A stretch of 64,000 nt of DNA from Pseudomonas fluorescens (GCF_001708445.1 NZ_CP015637.1:6387001-6451000); one strand, 5' to 3'. Positions 9,674 to 19,634 are shown, numbered from the stretch's first letter. Numbers and translations: made by a program. The notes: generated by a model not told the origin, from the sequence alone.

Positions 9674-9679
9674 TCCCAG

Positions 9680-9710
9680 TGTGGGAGGGGGTTGCCCCCC
9701 CCTCCCTCAT
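9680..9710. repeat. REP palindrome between gst and argH
   Basis: The stretch carries the TGTGGGAGGGGG half-arm and the matching C-rich half typical of P. fluorescens REP elements, with an imperfect G/C-run centre. It fills almost the whole 40-base gap between two convergent genes and could act as a bidirectional terminator or mRNA-stabilising hairpin. Confidence 0.75.
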
Positions 9711-9713
9711 TTT

Positions 9714-11108
9714 TCAGCGGCTGGCGAGGAGGGCCTGGCCGCGCACGACGGCTGCCTTCACCTGCGCCGGTGCGGTGCCGCCCACGTGGTTACGGGCATT
9801 CACCGAGCCTTCCAGGGTCAGCACGGCAAACACGTCCTGCTCGATCTGGTCGCTGAACTGGCGCAGTTCTTCCAGGCTCATTTCCGCCAGGTCCTTGCCG
9901 GTGTCCACGCCGTATTTCACGGCATGGCCGACGATTTCGTGGCAGTCGCGGAACGGCAGGCCACGGCGTACCAGGTAGTCCGCCAGGTCCGTCGCGGTGG
10001 AGAACCCACGCAGGGCTGCTTCACGCATGATCGCGTGCTTGGGCTTGATCGCGGGGATCATGTCGGCAAAGGCACGCAGCGAATCACGTAGGGTGTCGGC
10101 GGCGTCGAACAGCGGTTCCTTGTCTTCCTGGTTGTCCTTGTTGTAGGCCAAGGGCTGGCCTTTCATCAGGGTCAGCAGGCCCATCAGTGCGCCGAATACG
10201 CGGCCGCTCTTGCCACGCACCAGCTCGGGCACGTCGGGGTTTTTCTTTTGCGGCATGATCGAGCTACCGGTGCAGAAGCGATCCGGCAGGTCGATGAACT
10301 GGAATTGCGCGCTGGTCCACAACACCAGTTCTTCGGAGAAACGCGACAGGTGCATCATCGCGATACTGGCGGCGGCGCAGAATTCGATGGCGAAATCGCG
10401 GTCCGACACGCCGTCCAGGGAGTTGCCGCCCACGGCATCGAAGCCCAGCAGTTGTGCGGTGTATTCGCGGTCGATCGGGTAGGTGGTGCCGGCCAGCGCG
10501 GCGCTGCCCAAGGGCATGCGGTTGGCGCGCTTGCGGCAATCCACCAGGCGCTCGTAGTCGCGGCTGAGCATTTCGAACCAGGCCAGCAAGTGGTGGCCGA
10601 AGGTGACAGGCTGGGCGGTTTGCAGGTGGGTGAAGCCGGGCATGATGGTGTCCGATTCGCGCTCGGCCTGTTCCAGCAAGCCTTTCTGCAGGCGAGTTAT
10701 TTCGGCCAGGATCAGGTCGATTTCATCGCGCAGCCACAGGCGGATATCGGTGGCCACCTGGTCATTGCGGCTGCGCCCGGTGTGCAGTTTCTTGCCGGTC
10801 ACGCCGATGCGGTCGGTGAGGCGGGCCTCAATATTCATGTGCACGTCTTCCAGGTCGACGCGCCAGTCGAACGTACCGGCTTCGATCTCACCGCGAATGG
10901 TGGTCAGGCCGTCGATGATGCTGTCGCGCTCGGCGTCGGTCAGCACGCCGACCTTGGCCAGCATCGTGGCGTGGGCGATCGAGCCCATGATGTCGTGGCG
11001 GTACAGGCGCTGGTCGAAGGTGACGGAGGCGGTGAAGCGGGCGACGAAGGCGTCGACGGGTTCACTGAAGCGGCCGCCCCAGGACTGGTTGGTCTTGTCG
11101 GTGCTCAT
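9714..11108 (-). CDS. argH: Argininosuccinate lyase
   Basis: ArgH splits argininosuccinate into arginine and fumarate, the last step of arginine synthesis. The 464-residue length is normal for the fumarase/aspartase superfamily. The general-base region [10 protein letters not shown] has His161, and the flexible signature loop [12 protein letters not shown] starts at about 281. HTGRSRNDQ (110-117) binds substrate. In other pseudomonads it is divergent from algZ-algR; here only a short gap and an algZ remnant separate it from algR. Confidence 0.97.
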   Translation of the reverse strand: MSTDKTNQSWGGRFSEPVDAFVARFTASVTFDQRLYRHDIMGSIAHATMLAKVGVLTDAERDSIIDGLTTIRGEIEAGTFDWRVDLEDVHMNIEARLTDRIGVTGKKLHTGRSRNDQVATDIRLWLRDEIDLILAEITRLQKGLLEQAERESDTIMPGFTHLQTAQPVTFGHHLLAWFEMLSRDYERLVDCRKRANRMPLGSAALAGTTYPIDREYTAQLLGFDAVGGNSLDGVSDRDFAIEFCAAASIAMMHLSRFSEELVLWTSAQFQFIDLPDRFCTGSSIMPQKKNPDVPELVRGKSGRVFGALMGLLTLMKGQPLAYNKDNQEDKEPLFDAADTLRDSLRAFADMIPAIKPKHAIMREAALRGFSTATDLADYLVRRGLPFRDCHEIVGHAVKYGVDTGKDLAEMSLEELRQFSDQIEQDVFAVLTLEGSVNARNHVGGTAPAQVKAAVVRGQALLASR

Positions 11109-11389
11109 GGATTCGCTCGTGATCTGCTTAAAAGAGGCGTGGAGGTGTGCCGCCGATAATAACAGGGTTGCTCGTGGAGGCGGTGCTGTGGGTGGCCGGC
11201 ATTTTTATTTGCGCGAAGGATGGCTAAGTGCCTTGCCGCCGAGCGCGTCCGGGAAGAGACTGGGGCCAGGTGCTTGTTGAAACGATATTTGAGGATTGAG
11301 TAATGTCGTCTCAGCGAGCGTCTACAGTTGGACTGATAGTGTGTGAATGCACCAAAGTCGGGTGATGCGGTCATAACCCAGACTATCCA

Positions 11390-11614
11390 TTAAAAAGGGG
11401 GGTATTCGGATTGTGTATCAGCAAACCCTACGACTATGCCCAAGGGCAGCAGGTTTTGGGCGCTATTGAACAGGTCCGGGTAAATATGCGTGCCGCTCTC
11501 AGGGCACTTTTTGCCGCTCGCGCTAGTCTTAGCGTGGATCGCTGTGACGCAAGTCACCGCACCTGTCTACGCTATCCTTGTGCGAGACTCACGCAGGAAT
11601 CCAGCGCAATATGA
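11390..11614 (+). pseudogene. algZ: C-terminal remnant of sensor kinase AlgZ (FimS)
   Basis: The frame ending at 11614 reads RGVFGLCISKPYDY, then about 20 degenerate residues, then ALFAARASLSVDR and HRTCLRYPCARLTQE. This resembles the end of the LytS-type HATPase domain of AlgZ as I remember it (ISNPY box, ALFG.RASLSV, LRYPCARLTQE). It stops in TGA overlapping the algR start (ATGA), as expected for an algZ-algR pair. The frame is closed upstream at 11363, and the 500-base gap cannot hold the roughly 350-residue kinase. The dimerisation, histidine and membrane parts are missing. A chance ORF is the alternative, but the coupling and motifs argue against it. Confidence 0.6.
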
Positions 11615-12357
11615 ATGTCCTGATCGTTGATGACGAACCCCAAGCCCGCGAGCGACTGAGCCGCCTGGTCAGTGAACTCGAGGGTTATACAGTCCTTGAA
11701 CCGAGCGCCACCAACGGGGAGGAGGCGTTGACGTTGATCGATAGCCTCAAGCCGGATGTGGTGCTGCTCGATATCCGCATGCCCGGCCTTGATGGCCTGC
11801 AGGTCGCCGCCCGCCTGAGTGAGAGAGAATCACCTCCGTCGGTGGTGTTGTGCGCTGCCCAGGAAGAGTTTTCCGCGGAAGCGTTGGAAGCCAGTGGTGT
11901 CAGTTTCCTGGTCAAGCCGGCGACTGGCGACGCGTTGCTCAAGGCATTGAAAAAGGCCGAGCGCCCTAACCGGGTCCAACTCGCTGCCCTGACTCAACCT
12001 GCCGCCCAGAGTGGCAACGGGCCGCGCAGCCATATCAGTGCGCGTACGCGCAAAGGTATCGAGCTGATCCCCCTGAGCCAGGTGGTGTACTTCATTGCCG
12101 ATCACAAGTACGTGACGCTGCGCCATGAAGCCGGTGAAGTCCTGCTCGATGAGCCGCTCAAGGCTCTTGAAGATGAGTTTGGCGACCGCTTTGTGCGAAT
12201 CCACCGCAATGCGTTGGTGGCCCGCGAACGAATCGAGCGCCTGCAACGTACGCCCCTGGGGCACTTCCAGCTGTTCCTGAAAGGGCTCAATGGCGATGCC
12301 TTGATCGTCAGCCGACGCCATGTCGCCGGCGTGCGCAAGATGATGCAGCAGCTTTAG
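11611..12357 (+). CDS. algR: LytTR-type response regulator AlgR
   Basis: AlgR is the response regulator that controls alginate, type IV pili and other virulence traits in P. aeruginosa. I start at the ATG at 11611, giving 248 residues. The receiver domain (1-120) has the acidic pocket DDE at 7-9 and the phospho-acceptor Asp54 in LLDIRMPG. The DNA-binding LytTR domain spans about 140-245 (KGIELIPLSQVVYFIADHKY and FVRIHRNALV). Its usual partner AlgZ is only a remnant upstream, so AlgR may work unphosphorylated or with another kinase. Confidence 0.94.
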   Translation: MNVLIVDDEPQARERLSRLVSELEGYTVLEPSATNGEEALTLIDSLKPDVVLLDIRMPGLDGLQVAARLSERESPPSVVLCAAQEEFSAEALEASGVSFLVKPATGDALLKALKKAERPNRVQLAALTQPAAQSGNGPRSHISARTRKGIELIPLSQVVYFIADHKYVTLRHEAGEVLLDEPLKALEDEFGDRFVRIHRNALVARERIERLQRTPLGHFQLFLKGLNGDALIVSRRHVAGVRKMMQQL

Positions 12358-12495
12358 CCCAAGGGCTGTAGCGTGGACTGCAGTGCTTATCCCGGTGTGA
12401 TGCGGCCAGGGAGGCCCCGCACTTGCTGATTCAAATCAAAGCGTATTTGCCTGAGCTGTTATTATCTGCCGTATCTATTCAGTACGGATTGATCC

Positions 12496-13437
12496 ATGTC
12501 CTCTCGCGAAATCCGCATCGCCACTCGTAAAAGCGCCCTGGCCTTGTGGCAGGCCGAATACGTCAAAGCTCGCCTTGAAGAGGCTCATCCAGGTCTCAAG
12601 GTATCCTTGGTGCCCATGGTGAGTCGCGGCGACAAGCTGCTGGACTCGCCGCTGTCGAAGATTGGCGGCAAGGGCCTGTTCGTCAAGGAGCTGGAGACCG
12701 CGCTGCTGGAAAATGAAGCCGACATCGCCGTGCATTCGATGAAAGATGTGCCCATGGACTTCCCCGAAGGCCTGGGCCTTTTTTGCATCTGCGAGCGCGA
12801 AGACCCGCGCGATGCGTTCGTTTCCAATACCTATGCATCTCTGGATGAGCTGCCTTTGGGCAGCATCGTCGGCACTTCGAGCCTGCGTCGCCAGGCGCAG
12901 TTGTTGACCCGTCGTCCAGACCTGCAGATCCGCTTTCTGCGCGGCAACGTCAACACGCGCCTGGCCAAGCTGGATGCCGGCGAATATGACGCGATTATCC
13001 TCGCTGCGGCCGGGCTTATCCGCCTTGGCTTCGAAGACCGTATTACGTCAACGATCAGCGTTGAAGACAGCTTGCCCGCTGGCGGCCAGGGTGCGGTAGG
13101 TATTGAATGCCGCACGGCAGACAGCGAAATCCACGCGTTGCTCAACCCCCTCGATCACCACGACACCGAAGTGCGCGTCACGGCCGAGCGCGCCCTGAAC
13201 AAGCACCTCAACGGTGGCTGTCAGGTGCCGATCGCCTGCTACGCCGTGCTCGAAGGTGACACTCTATGGCTGCGTGGCCTGGTTGGGGATCCGGCCGGTG
13301 GCACCCTGCTCACCGCCGAGATGCGCGGGCCACGGCGTGATGCGAGCGCCCTGGGTATCCAGGTGGCTGAAGAGCTGCTGGAAAAAGGCGCTGGCGCCAT
13401 TCTGCAAAAAGTCTATGGCGAGGCCGGTCCGCAGTGA
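12496..13437 (+). CDS. hemC: Hydroxymethylbilane synthase (porphobilinogen deaminase)
   Basis: HemC condenses four porphobilinogens into hydroxymethylbilane. The 313-residue length is normal. The dipyrromethane cofactor cysteine is Cys242 in LNGGCQVPI and the catalytic aspartate is Asp84 in HSMKDVP. It has its own 138-base upstream gap after algR. Its TGA overlaps the GTG of hemD, beginning the hemC-hemD-hemX-hemY operon. Confidence 0.97.
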   Translation: MSSREIRIATRKSALALWQAEYVKARLEEAHPGLKVSLVPMVSRGDKLLDSPLSKIGGKGLFVKELETALLENEADIAVHSMKDVPMDFPEGLGLFCICEREDPRDAFVSNTYASLDELPLGSIVGTSSLRRQAQLLTRRPDLQIRFLRGNVNTRLAKLDAGEYDAIILAAAGLIRLGFEDRITSTISVEDSLPAGGQGAVGIECRTADSEIHALLNPLDHHDTEVRVTAERALNKHLNGGCQVPIACYAVLEGDTLWLRGLVGDPAGGTLLTAEMRGPRRDASALGIQVAEELLEKGAGAILQKVYGEAGPQ

Positions 13438-14183
13438 CCGGCTGGCGTGTGCTGCTGACGCGGCCTGCCGAGGAGTCGAAGGCCCTGGCGGCGTCGTTGT
13501 CCGAAGCCGGCATTTTCAGCAGCAGCCTGCCCTTGCTGGAGATCGAGGCGTTGCCGGTCACGCCCGCACAACAGGCGGTTTTCCGCGACCTGGGCCGTTA
13601 TTGCGCAGTGATCGTGGTGAGCAAACCGGCTGCGCGCCTGGGTTTGCAACAGCTGGAGCGACACTGGCCGCAATTGCCGTGGTTCAGCGTTGGCGCGGCG
13701 ACCGCCCAGGTGCTGGCTGACCAGGGCCTTGACGTTCACTATCCGCCCACCGGTGACGACAGCGAAGCCTTGCTCGCCTTACCCGCCTTGCGCGAGGCTA
13801 TTGCACGCCCTGGGGCGCGGGTGTTGATCCTGCGGGGGGAAGGCGGCCGAGAACTGCTGGCTGAGCGTTTGCGCGAGCAAGGTGCTAGTGTCGACTATCT
13901 GGAGTTGTATCGCCGCTTCCTGCCGGCCTACGACGCCGGGGTACTGATGCAGCGCATCCAGTTGGAACGCTTGAACGGCCTGGTGGTCAGCAGTGGGCAG
14001 GGTTTCTTGCATCTGCAAGCCCTGGCCGGACCCGATTGGCCACACGTGGCCCGACTGCCGTTGTTCGTACCCAGCCCGCGAGTCTATGAGATGGCGCGGG
14101 ACGCTGGGGCAGAAAATGTTGTGGATTGTCGCGGCGCGAGTGCTGCGGCTTTGTTAGTGGCGTTAGGCGGCTTTGTCTTATAA
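13434..14183 (+). CDS. hemD: Uroporphyrinogen-III synthase
   Basis: HemD cyclises hydroxymethylbilane with inversion of ring D. The start is GTG overlapping the hemC stop (GTGA), which makes coupled translation likely. The 249-residue protein starts [18 protein letters not shown]. It has the two-domain fold with the conserved VVSSGQGF and [16 protein letters not shown] segments in the second half. Sequence is weakly conserved in this family, so the call rests on both motif and position. Confidence 0.93.
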   Translation: MTGWRVLLTRPAEESKALAASLSEAGIFSSSLPLLEIEALPVTPAQQAVFRDLGRYCAVIVVSKPAARLGLQQLERHWPQLPWFSVGAATAQVLADQGLDVHYPPTGDDSEALLALPALREAIARPGARVLILRGEGGRELLAERLREQGASVDYLELYRRFLPAYDAGVLMQRIQLERLNGLVVSSGQGFLHLQALAGPDWPHVARLPLFVPSPRVYEMARDAGAENVVDCRGASAAALLVALGGFVL

Positions 14184-14225
14184 AAACATCCCGCCCCCAC
14201 TCTCTGATACGCAAAGGACGGATAC

Positions 14226-15341
14226 GTGAGCGATACAGCCTTGCCTAAAGATGAAACTCAGCCCGCGCTCGATGCGCCGGTCGAGACACCGGTCGCCGCG
14301 CCACGCCGTGGCAATGGCCTGGCAATCGTTGCCCTGCTGCTGGGCGCCGCGGGTGTTGCCGTTGGCGGTTGGGGGATCTGGCAGGTCCGTGCCCTGCAAG
14401 CCAGCAGCCAGCATCAATTGGGCCAGGTGCAGACCCTTGATGACCAGTCCCAGTCTCTCAAGCAAGGCCAGCAACAGTTGGCGGCACGCCTGGCACAGTT
14501 GCCGGGCGCTGATGAGCTGGAGGAGCGTCGCCGCCTGGTGGCCCAGTTGCAAGGTGATCAGCAGCGCCTGAACCAGCGCCTGGAAACCGTGCTGGGGGCC
14601 AGCCGCAAGGACTGGCGCCTGGCTGAAGCCGAGCATCTGATCCGTCTGGCGAGTTTGCGACTGTCGGCCTTGCAGGATATCAACAGTGCTCAGTCGCTGG
14701 TCCAGGGCGCCGATGAGATCCTGCGCGAGCAGAATGATCCGGGTTCCTACGCTGCCCGCGAGCAACTGGCCAAGAGCCTGGCCGCGCTGCGCAGCACCGA
14801 GCAGCCGGACCGTACCGGGTTGTATCTGCAATTGGCGGCGTTGCGCGATCAGGTCGTGCAGCTGGCGGCGATTGCGCCGGAATACCAGCTTACGGAGCCG
14901 GCTTCCCAAGGGCGTCCAACCACGGACACTGACAACCGTTGGAGCCAATGGTGGGAACAGATTTCCCGTTACTTCCGCATCGATTTCAACCCCGATGACA
15001 ACATTCGCCCGCTGCTGGCCGGCCAAGGCTTGAACCAGGTGCGTCTGGCCCTGAGCCTGGCCCTGGAGCAAGCTCAATGGGCCGCGCTCAATGGCGAGTC
15101 GGCGGTGTACAGCCGTTCGCTGGGTGAAGCGCGTAGCGTGTTGCAGGACAACTTCAACCAGGACAACCCCCAGAGCAAGGCGATGCTGGCACGGATCGCC
15201 GAGCTTGAGCCCAAGGCCGTCTCGGTGGTGACACCGGACCTGGCCGCGAGCCTGGCGGCCGTGCAGGCGTATCTCGAGCGTCGTCATCTGTCTGCTGACG
15301 AAGCCAAGGCTTCGGCTGGCACGCCGGCGACCCAGGAGTAG
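14226..15341 (+). CDS. hemX: HemX-like inner membrane protein
   Basis: HemX is a bitopic inner membrane protein of unknown biochemical role, always next to hemD and hemY; the annotation as a methyltransferase in databases is not supported by its sequence. The 371 residues begin with a GTG start. A Pro/Ala-rich cytoplasmic segment is followed by one membrane helix (about 36-56, GLAIVALLLGAAGVAVGGWG). A long Gln-rich coiled coil (about 60-125) and a periplasmic domain containing WWEQISRYFRID follow. It ends 5 bases before hemY. Confidence 0.88.
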   Translation: MSDTALPKDETQPALDAPVETPVAAPRRGNGLAIVALLLGAAGVAVGGWGIWQVRALQASSQHQLGQVQTLDDQSQSLKQGQQQLAARLAQLPGADELEERRRLVAQLQGDQQRLNQRLETVLGASRKDWRLAEAEHLIRLASLRLSALQDINSAQSLVQGADEILREQNDPGSYAAREQLAKSLAALRSTEQPDRTGLYLQLAALRDQVVQLAAIAPEYQLTEPASQGRPTTDTDNRWSQWWEQISRYFRIDFNPDDNIRPLLAGQGLNQVRLALSLALEQAQWAALNGESAVYSRSLGEARSVLQDNFNQDNPQSKAMLARIAELEPKAVSVVTPDLAASLAAVQAYLERRHLSADEAKASAGTPATQE

Positions 15342-15346
15342 AGCCG

Positions 15347-16588
15347 ATGAAGCGTTTCTATGTGATCCTGGTGCTGGCGATTGCGATCGCCCTGGCACTG
15401 GCCGTGGGCATCTCGAAACATACTGGCTACGTGCTGATTACCTATCCCCATGTGCTGCATTACGAGTCGAGCCTGTGGGCCACCCTGGTGGCGGTGTTTG
15501 TCATCGTCCTGGCGATCTACCTGCTCCGCGTGTTGCTGAGCCTGGTGACCACCTCCGGTGGCGTGGTCAACCCATGGTCGCGCCGTAACCGCAGCCGTCG
15601 CGTACAAATCGCGATCGAACAGGGCCAGATGGACCTCGCCGAAGGGCGCTGGGCCAGTGCCGAGCGCCACCTGCACCGGGCTGCCGAAGCCGAGCGTCAA
15701 CCGTTGCTGTATTACCTCGGCGCGGCCCGTGCGGCCAATGAGCAGGGGCGCTACGAAGAGTCGGACAGCTTGCTCGAGCGCGCCCTGGAGCGTCAGCCTC
15801 AAGCCGAGCTGGCGGTTGCCTTGAGCCATGCGCAATTGCAGACGGACCGCGGCGATACCGAGGGCGCCCTGGTGACCCTGCAGGCGATGCATGAGCGCCA
15901 TCCCCATAACGCCCAGGTACTGCGTCAATTGCAGCGCCTGCATCAGCAGCGGGGCGACTGGTCGTCGGTCATTCGACTATTGCCCGAGTTGCGCAAAGAC
16001 AAAGTCTTGCCCCCTGGTGAACTGGCCGAGCTGGAGCGTCGCGCCTGGGGTGAAAACCTGAGCCTGGCGGCCCAGCGGGAAGAGCAGGGCGAAGCCGGTT
16101 TGCAGTCCCTTGAACGGGCCTGGCAGCAACTGACCTCTGCCCAGCGTCAGGAGCCGCAGCTGGTGTTGGCCTACGCTGAGCAACTGCGTCAGTTAGGCGC
16201 GGATGCCAAGGCCGAGGAAGTGCTGCGGGGTGCGATCAAGCGCAGCTACGACAGCCATCTGATTCGGTTATACGGCCTGCTGCGAGGCAGTGACCCGGCG
16301 CGGCAACTGAAGTTTGCCGAAGGCTGGCTCAAGGACCACTCCGGTGACGCCAGCCTGCTGTTGACTCTGGGTCGCCTGTGCTTGCAGAACAGCCTGTGGG
16401 GCAAGGCACGGGACTACCTGGAAGGCAGCCTGCAGGTGCAGCGCAATCCCGAAGCCTGCGCCGAGTTGGCGCGACTGCTGGCCCAATTAGGCGACACTGA
16501 GCGCAGCAACCAGCTGTTCCAGGAAGGCCTGGGTCTGCTGGACAGTCGGCTGCTGGCCTCTCCATTGCCGGTACCGGCGCGGGTTTGA
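15347..16588 (+). CDS. hemY: HemY-like membrane protein with TPR repeats
   Basis: This 413-residue protein has two N-terminal membrane helices (about 4-24 and 43-64) around the HVLHYESSLWATL loop. A long TPR-rich region follows (ALERQPQAELAVALSHAQL, QLREL-type helices). It is the proteobacterial HemY_N/TPR protein, distinct from the Bacillus protoporphyrinogen oxidase of the same name. Its role in late haem synthesis is inferred from operon linkage. It starts 5 bases after hemX and ends the operon; a perfect hairpin follows. Confidence 0.9.
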   Translation: MKRFYVILVLAIAIALALAVGISKHTGYVLITYPHVLHYESSLWATLVAVFVIVLAIYLLRVLLSLVTTSGGVVNPWSRRNRSRRVQIAIEQGQMDLAEGRWASAERHLHRAAEAERQPLLYYLGAARAANEQGRYEESDSLLERALERQPQAELAVALSHAQLQTDRGDTEGALVTLQAMHERHPHNAQVLRQLQRLHQQRGDWSSVIRLLPELRKDKVLPPGELAELERRAWGENLSLAAQREEQGEAGLQSLERAWQQLTSAQRQEPQLVLAYAEQLRQLGADAKAEEVLRGAIKRSYDSHLIRLYGLLRGSDPARQLKFAEGWLKDHSGDASLLLTLGRLCLQNSLWGKARDYLEGSLQVQRNPEACAELARLLAQLGDTERSNQLFQEGLGLLDSRLLASPLPVPARV

Positions 16589-16604
16589 GGTAGGAAAAAG
16601 AGTG

Positions 16605-16638
16605 AGCGTTGGCTCGGAATTGTCTGGTAGCCAACGCT
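16605..16638 (+). terminator. Hairpin after hemY
   Basis: Perfect 10-base arms AGCGTTGGCT (16605-16614) and AGCCAACGCT (16629-16638) are separated by 14 bases, 16 bases after the hemY stop. The downstream tail TCAATTTTGCC is only moderately T-rich, so this is either a weak terminator or an mRNA-stabilising stem. Confidence 0.5.
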
Positions 16639-16790
16639 TCAATTTTGCCAATGGCCTCGGTTTAATGGGGCTCGTAATGTGTTCCTACGTATTCCTAGGT
16701 GATGCCCTTCGCGTTCTGACGGGATGTCCCTACGTTTTCGCGGAATCGTCTGCTCTAGCGTGTATTGAAAGGGCTCGGGCCTTTCCTCTA

Positions 16791-16818
16791 CCGTAACGGC
16801 CTATCTCTTGCGTTACGG
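16791..16818. promoter_or_regulatory. Inverted repeat just upstream of dsbB
   Basis: CCGTAACG (16791-16798) and CGTTACGG (16811-16818) form a perfect 8-base inverted repeat with a 12-base spacer, ending 7 bases before the dsbB ATG. It could be an operator or a structure that masks the ribosome site. I do not recognise the motif. Confidence 0.35.
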
Positions 16819-16825
16819 ATCGACA

Positions 16826-17347
16826 ATGTCTTTGGCCCCCTCACGCTCCCTGTTTTTGCTGGCGTTCATGGCAGGTGCGCTGACGTTGAGCGCATCGTTC
16901 TATCTGGAATATGGCGCGCTGCTTCGGCCCTGCTTCCTGTGCCAGGTGCAGCGGCTATTTTTAGCGGTCTTTACGCTGATCAACCTGAGTGCTGCCATTC
17001 ATAACCCCAAGCGCTCTGGCGTCTTCCTTTACGGGTTGGCAAGCATGAGCTGTGCCGTGCTCGGCGCGACTGCCGCCGTACGCCAGGTGCTGCTGCAGAA
17101 CAGCGTGCCGGATCAAGCCCCCGATTGTTGGCCCAGCGCACAGGACATGATTGAAAACCTGTCGCTTGAGGATGCGGTGCGCTCGGTGTTCAAAGGCACC
17201 GTCGATTGCATGGAGATAAACTGGACGCTGTTCGACCTGAGCCTTCCGGAGTGGAGCCTGTTGTTCTTCGTGGCGATGCTGATCCTGGGAGGCGTGCAGT
17301 TTTCGCGGCTGTTGTTCAGTCAGCGTTTAAGCTTGGCAAGGCACTGA
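16826..17347 (+). CDS. dsbB: Disulfide bond formation protein B family
   Basis: DsbB passes electrons from DsbA to the quinone pool in the inner membrane. I take the ATG at 16826 (MSLAPSRSLF), giving 173 residues. The first redox pair is RPCFLC (Cys36/Cys39), which departs slightly from the usual CxLCxxQR layout but is followed by QVQR. The second pair is Cys101 and Cys128 in the periplasmic loop. Four membrane helices are apparent. It matches the second Pseudomonas DsbB paralogue encoded between hemY and algQ (called dsbH in some annotations). Confidence 0.86.
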   Translation: MSLAPSRSLFLLAFMAGALTLSASFYLEYGALLRPCFLCQVQRLFLAVFTLINLSAAIHNPKRSGVFLYGLASMSCAVLGATAAVRQVLLQNSVPDQAPDCWPSAQDMIENLSLEDAVRSVFKGTVDCMEINWTLFDLSLPEWSLLFFVAMLILGGVQFSRLLFSQRLSLARH

Positions 17348-17556
17348 AAACAGCTCAAAAGCTGTAGGACGGGATTAAACACTTGTATGAACTTTCTCTC
17401 CTGCGTACCTTGAAGCCATAGTCATGCGGGCATAATCTGGCCCGCAGGCGTTATGAAACTGTTAGCCAGATGCTGCCTTGTCCGGCCGCCGCTTTATCCT
17501 TGAAGTGTTGCGCGGGCACAGCGCGGCAGCGCCCCCAATAGGGAAGAGAGATCATC

Positions 17557-18015
17557 ATGCTGGAAAGTTGTCAGAATGCTCAGGAACGCTGGGGTGGGGT
17601 GCACAAGCTGATCGACAGCTGGTTGAAGGCACGTCACGAACTGGTTCGGGCCTTTGATGCTCTTGGCGCCAAGCCCGAGTCTCTGGCTGAGAATCGCAAG
17701 CCGTTGCAGGAGTTCTGTGGCGTGTTGGTGGACTACGCGTCGGCTGGCCATTTCGGTGTCTATGAGCAGCTGACCAAAGAGGCGGAAGCCTTCGATGATC
17801 AGCGTGGGCTGGAACTGGCCGAGACTCTTTACCCGCGCATTGATGTCATCACTGAGAAATTGCTGGCGTTCACCGATCTGTGTGATGCCGGCCAATGTGT
17901 TGCCGAGAAATTCAAGGAGTTGGGTGGCCTGCTCCATGAGCGTTTCGAACTGGAAGATTGCCTGATCGAAGTACTCCACAACGCCCATAAGGAAGAGACG
18001 GCCACCCAGGCCTGA
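17557..18015 (+). CDS. algQ: Anti-sigma-70 factor AlgQ (Rsd family)
   Basis: AlgQ binds the sigma-70 factor RpoD and shifts RNA polymerase toward alternative sigma factors; in P. aeruginosa it affects alginate and siderophores. The 152-residue all-helical protein starts [20 protein letters not shown], typical of Rsd/AlgQ, with [16 protein letters not shown] in the middle. A clear GGGAAGAGAG ribosome site precedes the ATG. The 209-base upstream gap contains a GCGGGC/GGCCCGC hairpin (17424-17443) near a likely promoter. A bidirectional terminator follows. Confidence 0.93.
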   Translation: MLESCQNAQERWGGVHKLIDSWLKARHELVRAFDALGAKPESLAENRKPLQEFCGVLVDYASAGHFGVYEQLTKEAEAFDDQRGLELAETLYPRIDVITEKLLAFTDLCDAGQCVAEKFKELGGLLHERFELEDCLIEVLHNAHKEETATQA

Positions 18016-18031
18016 CCTTTGCTGGCGAGAT

Positions 18032-18063
18032 AAAAAAACGGTGCGCATGGCGCACCGTTTTTT
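18032..18063. terminator. Bidirectional terminator between algQ and the FKBP gene
   Basis: Complementary arms AACGGTGCG and CGCACCGTT surround a short loop, flanked by an A-run on the left and a T-run on the right. It can therefore end transcripts from both convergent genes. Confidence 0.9.
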
Positions 18064-18069
18064 ATTGGG

Positions 18070-18753
18070 TCAGTGGCGAGTACCGAGCAACTCGATCTCG
18101 AATACCAACGGTGTGTAAGGCGGGATCAATTCGCCGGCCCCGTCGGCGCCATACGCTTGTGCCGAAGGGATCACCAGTCGCCATTTCGCGCCGACAGGCA
18201 TCTGTTGCAACGCACTGCGCCAGCCGTCGATCACACTGTCCAGGCGGAACCATTGAGGCTGGGTGCTCTGATCGAACACCGTACCATCGGGTAAACGCCC
18301 CACGTATTTCACTTGCACCTCATCGCTGGCCATTGGTTTGTTGCCATTGCCGGGCGTCAGCTCTGTGAGCAGGATGCCATCCGCCAATTCGCGCACACCG
18401 GTTGCCGATTTTTCCTTGGTTAAAAGTTGCTGTTCCGCCGCCAGCGCTTTTTCACTTTTTGGAACCTGTGTGTCGGCTTCACTCTGTTCTTCGTGCTGGG
18501 CCAGAATCTGTTCGATGCGTGCGTTATCCAGTGCCAGTGGCTTGCCTTGATACGCTTGCTTGAGGCCCTCGACCAGCGCCTGGATCTGCAGGTCGGGGAC
18601 CTCCTGGCGCAGCCGTTCGCCGAGGCTGGCGCCCAGGCTGTACGCGAGGTCGTGCTGGTCCTGGGGTGAGGTTTTGGGCGGCGACTGCTCGCTTGCATCA
18701 GCCCCGCCAAGCACCAAGCCAAGCACAAGAAAAAGGTAACGCGACATACGCAT
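18070..18753 (-). CDS. FKBP-type peptidyl-prolyl isomerase
   Basis: The 227-residue protein has a signal peptide (MRMSRYLFLVLGLVLGGADA), so it acts in the periplasm or membrane. An N-terminal dimerisation domain with SYALGAS-like sequence (DLAYSLGASLGERL) and a charged helical linker (100-145) come first. The C-terminal FKBP domain (about 150-225) carries DEVQVKYVGRLPDGTVFD and LVIPSAQAYG. It belongs to the FklB/FkpA/Mip group. The start is ambiguous by two codons (ATG at 18753 or 18747). It is conserved between algQ and algP. Confidence 0.9.
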   Translation of the reverse strand: MRMSRYLFLVLGLVLGGADASEQSPPKTSPQDQHDLAYSLGASLGERLRQEVPDLQIQALVEGLKQAYQGKPLALDNARIEQILAQHEEQSEADTQVPKSEKALAAEQQLLTKEKSATGVRELADGILLTELTPGNGNKPMASDEVQVKYVGRLPDGTVFDQSTQPQWFRLDSVIDGWRSALQQMPVGAKWRLVIPSAQAYGADGAGELIPPYTPLVFEIELLGTRH

Positions 18754-19441
18754 GTCTCCCGCCGAAAGTGCGACGGATTATGCCAGTGTGATGAGGTAAA
18801 AAGTGGCGTGGTCTTTCGTTATATCGATAAGAATTTTCGCACGGTGCAACGCAAGGCAAAGGATACTGTCAACATGCCCTAGCGGCGGTAAGAGCAGAGG
18901 GCTAGTATGAGCCGCACCCACGTCAGCCAGGAGGTAAACCATGTCGGCCAAACAGAAGCCTGTAAATACCCCGTTGCATTTACTCCAACAACTTTCGGGC
19001 AGCCTGCTCGAACATCTGGAAAGCGCATGTTCCCAAGCGTTGGCCGATGCAGAAAAACTGCTCGCCAAACTGGAAAAACAACGCGGTAAAGCGCAAGAGA
19101 AGCTGCACAAATCCCGCACCAAACTGCAAGACGCCGCCACTGCCGGCAAGGCCAAGGCACAAGCCAAAGCCAAAGACGCTGTCAAAGAACTTGAGGACCT
19201 GCTGGACGCCCTCAAGGATCGCCAAGCCGAAACCCGCACCTACATTTCCCAACTCAAAAAAGATGCTCAAGAAAGCCTGAAATTGGCCCAGGGCGTTGGT
19301 CGTGTGAAGGAAGCTGTATCTAAAGTGCTCGGCGCTCGTACCCCTGCAAAAGCTGTAGCGACCAGCGCGGCGAAAAAACCGGCGAGCAAAGCTGTTGCAG
19401 CGAAGGCGCCGACTAAAGGGGCTGCCAAGCCAGTGGCTAAA

Positions 19442-19519
19442 ACCGCTGCTGCAAAACCAGCCGCCAAGCCAGCTGCCAAAACCGCTGCTGCAAAACCAGC
19501 CGCCAAGCCAGCTGCTAAA
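19442..19519 (+). repeat. 39-base tandem repeat inside algP
   Basis: Two copies of a 39-base unit (19442-19480 and 19481-19519) differ at one base. Each encodes a 13-residue Lys/Ala/Pro block (K-TAAA-KPAA-KPAA). Such units are known to expand and contract in AlgP and give a route for slippage or recombination. Confidence 0.85.
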
Positions 19520-19634
19520 ACGACTGAGCCCTGTAGCGTACAGGACCCGGTCCGCTGTAGCCTAACCAACAGCTGTCCAGCTTTTGGGGCGCACTTCAGT
19601 CTGCCTGCTATGGATGTGCTAGCTGACACACCGC

